A stretch of DNA of 64,000 nucleotides from Aquimarina sp. BL5 (GTDB lineage: Bacteria; Bacteroidota; Bacteroidia; Flavobacteriales; Flavobacteriaceae). The stretch spans positions 1 through 64,000 of the forward strand of contig NZ_CP031963.1 in NCBI RefSeq assembly GCF_003443675.1, written 5' to 3'. Positions 61,271 to 64,000 of the stretch are shown piece after piece. Both the position numbers and the translations under genes were made by a program. Below the pieces are notes generated by a model, which saw only the letters and a list, made by a program, of their open reading frames with translations, was not told where the DNA came from and ran no database searches. The first letter of the stretch is position 1. Every line of letters begins with the position of its first letter.

Positions 61271-63085
61271 ATGGCTAAAGAATATATAGATTTAGATACG
61301 CTGAAATACCTTTTATATGATGTTCATCAATTAGAAGAAGTATTAGAGCAAGATCGTTTTGCAGATCATGATAAAGAATCCCTAGAACTATTTTTGAATT
61401 CTGTTAAAGAATTCTCTGATCGAGAATTGTTCCCATATTTTAAGGAAATGGACGAAAAACCTGCCTATTATAAGAATGGAGGCGTAGTGGTTCATAAACA
61501 GGTCGAGGTGATGATGAAAAAAGGAGGAGAAATGGGACTCATTTCTGGTACTTTTGATTATGAAGCGGGGGGATTGCAATTACCGATGATGATGTATACA
61601 GCATCCGCTTTTATTCAGGATGCCGCTAATAATCATTTGCCAGGATATGTAGGACTAACGCTTGGTGCTGCCGAATTGATTATCCATTTTGCAAATAAAG
61701 AATTAAACGATACTTATGTCCCTAATATGCTCTCAGGAAATTGGGGCGGAACTATGTGTCTAACAGAACCACAAGCCGGAAGTTCGTTGTCAGACGTTGT
61801 AACCAAAGCAACACCACAGGAAGATGGTTCTTATAAAATTTTAGGACAGAAAATTTTTATCTCTGGTGGTGATCATCATTATGCGGATAATTTTGTGCAC
61901 TTGGTTTTAGCTCGTATCGAAGGAGCACCAGCAGGAACCAAAGGGATATCTTTATTTATTGTTCCTAAAAAACGTCCAGATGGAAATGGTGGTTTGGTTG
62001 CTAATGATGTTACGACTGTTGCTGATTTCCAAAAAATGGGTCAACGTGGATATTGTACTACGCATTTAGGTTTTGGAGATGCTGATGATTGTAAAGGTTG
62101 GTTAGTAGGAGAAGCACATCAAGGGCTAAAATATATGTTTTTGATGATGAATGGCGCTCGTATTGCAGTGGGAAGAGGAGCTGCTGCGATTGCTACCGCT
62201 GCGTATCAAGCTTCATTACAATACGCAAAGGAACGTCCGCAAGGTAGAAAATTGGCTAGCACAGGTAAAAAAGATCCTGAACAAGGACAAACATTGATCA
62301 TTAATCATCCAGATGTGCGCAGAATGTTATTATTACAGAAGGTAATTGCAGAAGGTTCGTTGAGTTTGGTTTTATTAGCCTCTAAGTACTATGATCTCAA
62401 GGAAACATTAAAGGATGAAGCCGAAAAAGAAAAATATAGTTTGTTATTGGAACTGATCATACCTATGGTGAAAACCTATCCATCGGATATGGGTGCCCAT
62501 GCGGTTTCTAATGGATTGCAAGTATTGGGAGGATATGGATTTTGTTCGGATTTTATATTACAACAATATCATAGAGATATTCGTATTTTTCCTATCTATG
62601 AAGGGACTACGGGCATACAATCTCAGGATTTATTAGGAAGAAAACTCCTAATGGAAAACGGAAAAGCCTTGGAGTTGCTAAATAACGAAATAATGCATAC
62701 GATCCGACAAGCATCAGAATATGATGATTTAAGAAGATACGCTAATACATTAGGAGAGAAGCTATTATTGACTCAAAAAGTAATAGGATTCTTAGTTGGT
62801 TTTGCCAAAAATGGAGATTATCAACGTTTCTTGTCTGATGCAACACCGTTTATGGAATTCTTTAGTAATATTACGATGGGCTGGATTTGGTTAGATATGG
62901 CGGTAAACGCTAAAAATGCTATCATAACCGGAAAGAATACCTACTCTGAAGAGTTTTACGAAAGTAAGATTCATGCAATGAAATTCTATTTTAAATATGA
63001 ATTACCTAAAACCGGTGGTCTCGCTGAGATTCTTATGGATGAAGAAGTATTGACTATCGCTGGAGAAAAAGAGGTGTTTAATTAA
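61271..63085 (+). CDS. Acyl-CoA dehydrogenase
   Basis: From ATG 61271 the product has 604 residues, the long type with a C-terminal extension. Landmarks are MCLTEPQAGSSLSDV and KIFISGGDHHYADN of the FAD/acyl-CoA site, GARIAVGRGAAAIA, and the region VLGGYGFCSDFILQQYHRDIRIFPIYEGTTGIQ with the likely catalytic base. It oxidises acyl-CoA thioesters, passing electrons to an ETF. It precedes an SDR gene by 65 bases, and a third gene starting like an acyl-CoA dehydrogenase begins at the window end, suggesting a beta-oxidation-type operon. Confidence 0.92.
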   Translation: MAKEYIDLDTLKYLLYDVHQLEEVLEQDRFADHDKESLELFLNSVKEFSDRELFPYFKEMDEKPAYYKNGGVVVHKQVEVMMKKGGEMGLISGTFDYEAGGLQLPMMMYTASAFIQDAANNHLPGYVGLTLGAAELIIHFANKELNDTYVPNMLSGNWGGTMCLTEPQAGSSLSDVVTKATPQEDGSYKILGQKIFISGGDHHYADNFVHLVLARIEGAPAGTKGISLFIVPKKRPDGNGGLVANDVTTVADFQKMGQRGYCTTHLGFGDADDCKGWLVGEAHQGLKYMFLMMNGARIAVGRGAAAIATAAYQASLQYAKERPQGRKLASTGKKDPEQGQTLIINHPDVRRMLLLQKVIAEGSLSLVLLASKYYDLKETLKDEAEKEKYSLLLELIIPMVKTYPSDMGAHAVSNGLQVLGGYGFCSDFILQQYHRDIRIFPIYEGTTGIQSQDLLGRKLLMENGKALELLNNEIMHTIRQASEYDDLRRYANTLGEKLLLTQKVIGFLVGFAKNGDYQRFLSDATPFMEFFSNITMGWIWLDMAVNAKNAIITGKNTYSEEFYESKIHAMKFYFKYELPKTGGLAEILMDEEVLTIAGEKEVFN

Positions 63086-63150
63086 TAAGAATCTTCTTCA
63101 AAATTTAAAATAAAAAACCTAACTAACTCAAAAACTCACATACTAATTTG

Positions 63151-63927
63151 ATGAACAGCATAAAACAATCATTTAATTTAGAAGGAAAAGTAGCCGTTGT
63201 CACAGGTTCCAGTAAAGGAATCGGAAAATCAATTGCACAAGGTTTAGCAGAACATGGTGCTAAAGTAGTAATAAGTAGCCGTAATCAGGAAGCTGTAGAT
63301 GAAGTGGCAGCCGAGTTTAAAGCAGCTGGATTAGAAGCTATTGGTATTGCTTGTCATATAGGAAAAGCTGATCAGCGGGCAAATTTGGTTCAAAAAACGA
63401 TAGAACATTATGGAGGTATCGATATTCTAGTAAATAATGCAGCAATTAATCCTATTTACGGTCCAATTGAAGATGCAGACGAAGAAGTGTTTGATAAAAT
63501 TATGGACATTAATGTAAAAGCACCCTGGATGTTATCCAATCTAACGTTGCGTTCTATGCAGGAACGTGGTGGTGGAAGTATTATTAATATTGCTTCCGTA
63601 GAAGCTTTACATCCCGGAGCAGGATTAGGATTATATAGCACTAGTAAAGCAGCTTTGCTAATGCTTACTAAAAACCAGGCGAAAGAATGGGGGCAATACG
63701 GAATTCGTGCCAATGTACTATGCCCGGGATTGATCAAAACTAAATTCAGTGCTGCACTTTGGCAAAACGAAAAGTTACTGAATAAAATAGAAAAAACATT
63801 ACCGACTTCACGTATGGGAATGCCTGATGAAATGGCTGGTATGGTTTGTTTATTAGCTTCAGAAGCAGGAGCTTATATGACAGGTAGTGTATACAATGCT
63901 GATGGAGGTTACATGATTGCAGGATAG
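63151..63927 (+). CDS. Short-chain dehydrogenase/reductase
   Basis: The 258-residue protein has the cofactor loop TGSSKGIG (residues 18-25), NNAAINP, and the catalytic Tyr162 and Lys166 in YSTSKAA. The C-terminal end YMTGSVYNADGGYMI is that of classical SDRs. It should use NAD(P) to reduce or oxidise a hydroxyl or carbonyl group. The position after acyl-CoA dehydrogenase suggests a fatty or branched acyl-CoA pathway. ATG 63151 is preferred over the TTG three bases before. Confidence 0.92.
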   Translation: MNSIKQSFNLEGKVAVVTGSSKGIGKSIAQGLAEHGAKVVISSRNQEAVDEVAAEFKAAGLEAIGIACHIGKADQRANLVQKTIEHYGGIDILVNNAAINPIYGPIEDADEEVFDKIMDINVKAPWMLSNLTLRSMQERGGGSIINIASVEALHPGAGLGLYSTSKAALLMLTKNQAKEWGQYGIRANVLCPGLIKTKFSAALWQNEKLLNKIEKTLPTSRMGMPDEMAGMVCLLASEAGAYMTGSVYNADGGYMIAG

Positions 63928-63982
63928 GTTTTTGATTCTACTTCAAGTTATCAACATAAAAACATAATAAGATACGTATAGA

Positions 63983-64000
63983 ATGAATTTTGAGTATTCA
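63983..64000 (+). CDS. Start of next gene, cut by the window end
   Basis: ATG at 63983 gives MNFEYS before the edge. Many flavobacterial acyl-CoA dehydrogenases begin MNFEYS/T, and the gene would continue the operon. Six codons are too few to be sure. Confidence 0.35.

Overview
This 64 kb window looks like chromosome from a marine flavobacterium (Bacteroidota, Flavobacteriaceae, perhaps near Aquimarina; genus level is inference from protein style). The DNA is AT-rich. Genes lack clear Shine-Dalgarno sites, and several starts are fixed by Bacteroidota promoters of the TTTG/TTG-N19-TAnnTTTG type. Family-specific proteins (DUF3822, DUF4126, DUF4290, DUF6495, RHS tips, TAT-exported molybdenum hydroxylase) fit the same group.

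Layout. (1) 1-5.7 kb is a decayed accessory island: a tyrosine recombinase, an IS110 transposase, an RHS toxin tip and the lipoprotein behind it, each broken by one or more small indels, mostly in homopolymers, then about 1.1 kb of gene-free, repeat-bearing DNA. (2) 5.7-17.7 kb: small membrane proteins, a double-glycine leader peptide, then housekeeping genes (rsmD, RecD-like helicase, a KdsB-KdnB fusion for Kdo/Kdo8N sugar activation, yebC, pterin dehydratase, maf, a UbiA-like protein). (3) 18.1-23.7 kb: a probable envelope-stress or proteolysis locus (S41 protease, histidine kinase, response regulator, serine hydrolase, two small exported paralogues) whose genes share a 5' leader motif. (4) 23.7-38.4 kb: rlmH, nadC, a BrkB-like membrane protein, three chalcone-isomerase-like exported paralogues with a DUF2147 protein, a MITE-like element, priA, a LytTR regulator, the rpsF-rpsR-rplI operon, an ABC permease and hisS. 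(5) 38.4-41.9 kb: an intact IS3-type insertion with TIRs and a 3-bp duplication, a small lipoprotein, and four tandem units of about 350 bp. Each unit holds a GIY-YIG nuclease gene, a tRNA-Met 3'-half-like fragment and a terminator, and the array lies directly behind an apparent tRNA-Met(CAT) gene. (6) 42-55 kb: aminotransferase, YqgE, HU, fmt, recQ, a TAT-exported molybdenum hydroxylase operon with XdhC and a MocA-like maturation gene, DUF493, DUF4290 and murA. (7) 55-64 kb: a DbpA-like helicase, a compact POT-type transporter, a response-regulator/glycosyltransferase fusion convergent with an Hpt gene, a tiny complete transcription unit encoding 32 aa, a Crp/Fnr regulator, acyl-CoA dehydrogenase and an SDR.

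The strongest candidate for an undescribed system is the tRNA-Met/GIY-YIG array at 40.3-41.9 kb. The repeats carry pieces of the tRNA 3' half, one nuclease copy has lost its catalytic arginine, and the tRNA itself has an atypical T-loop. Other notable items are the KdsB-KdnB fusion, the REC-GT2 fusion with neighbouring Hpt, the RHS tip plus lipoprotein relic, and the MocA-like gene without a normal start codon. All family names come from reading the sequences and recalling families; no database search was run.
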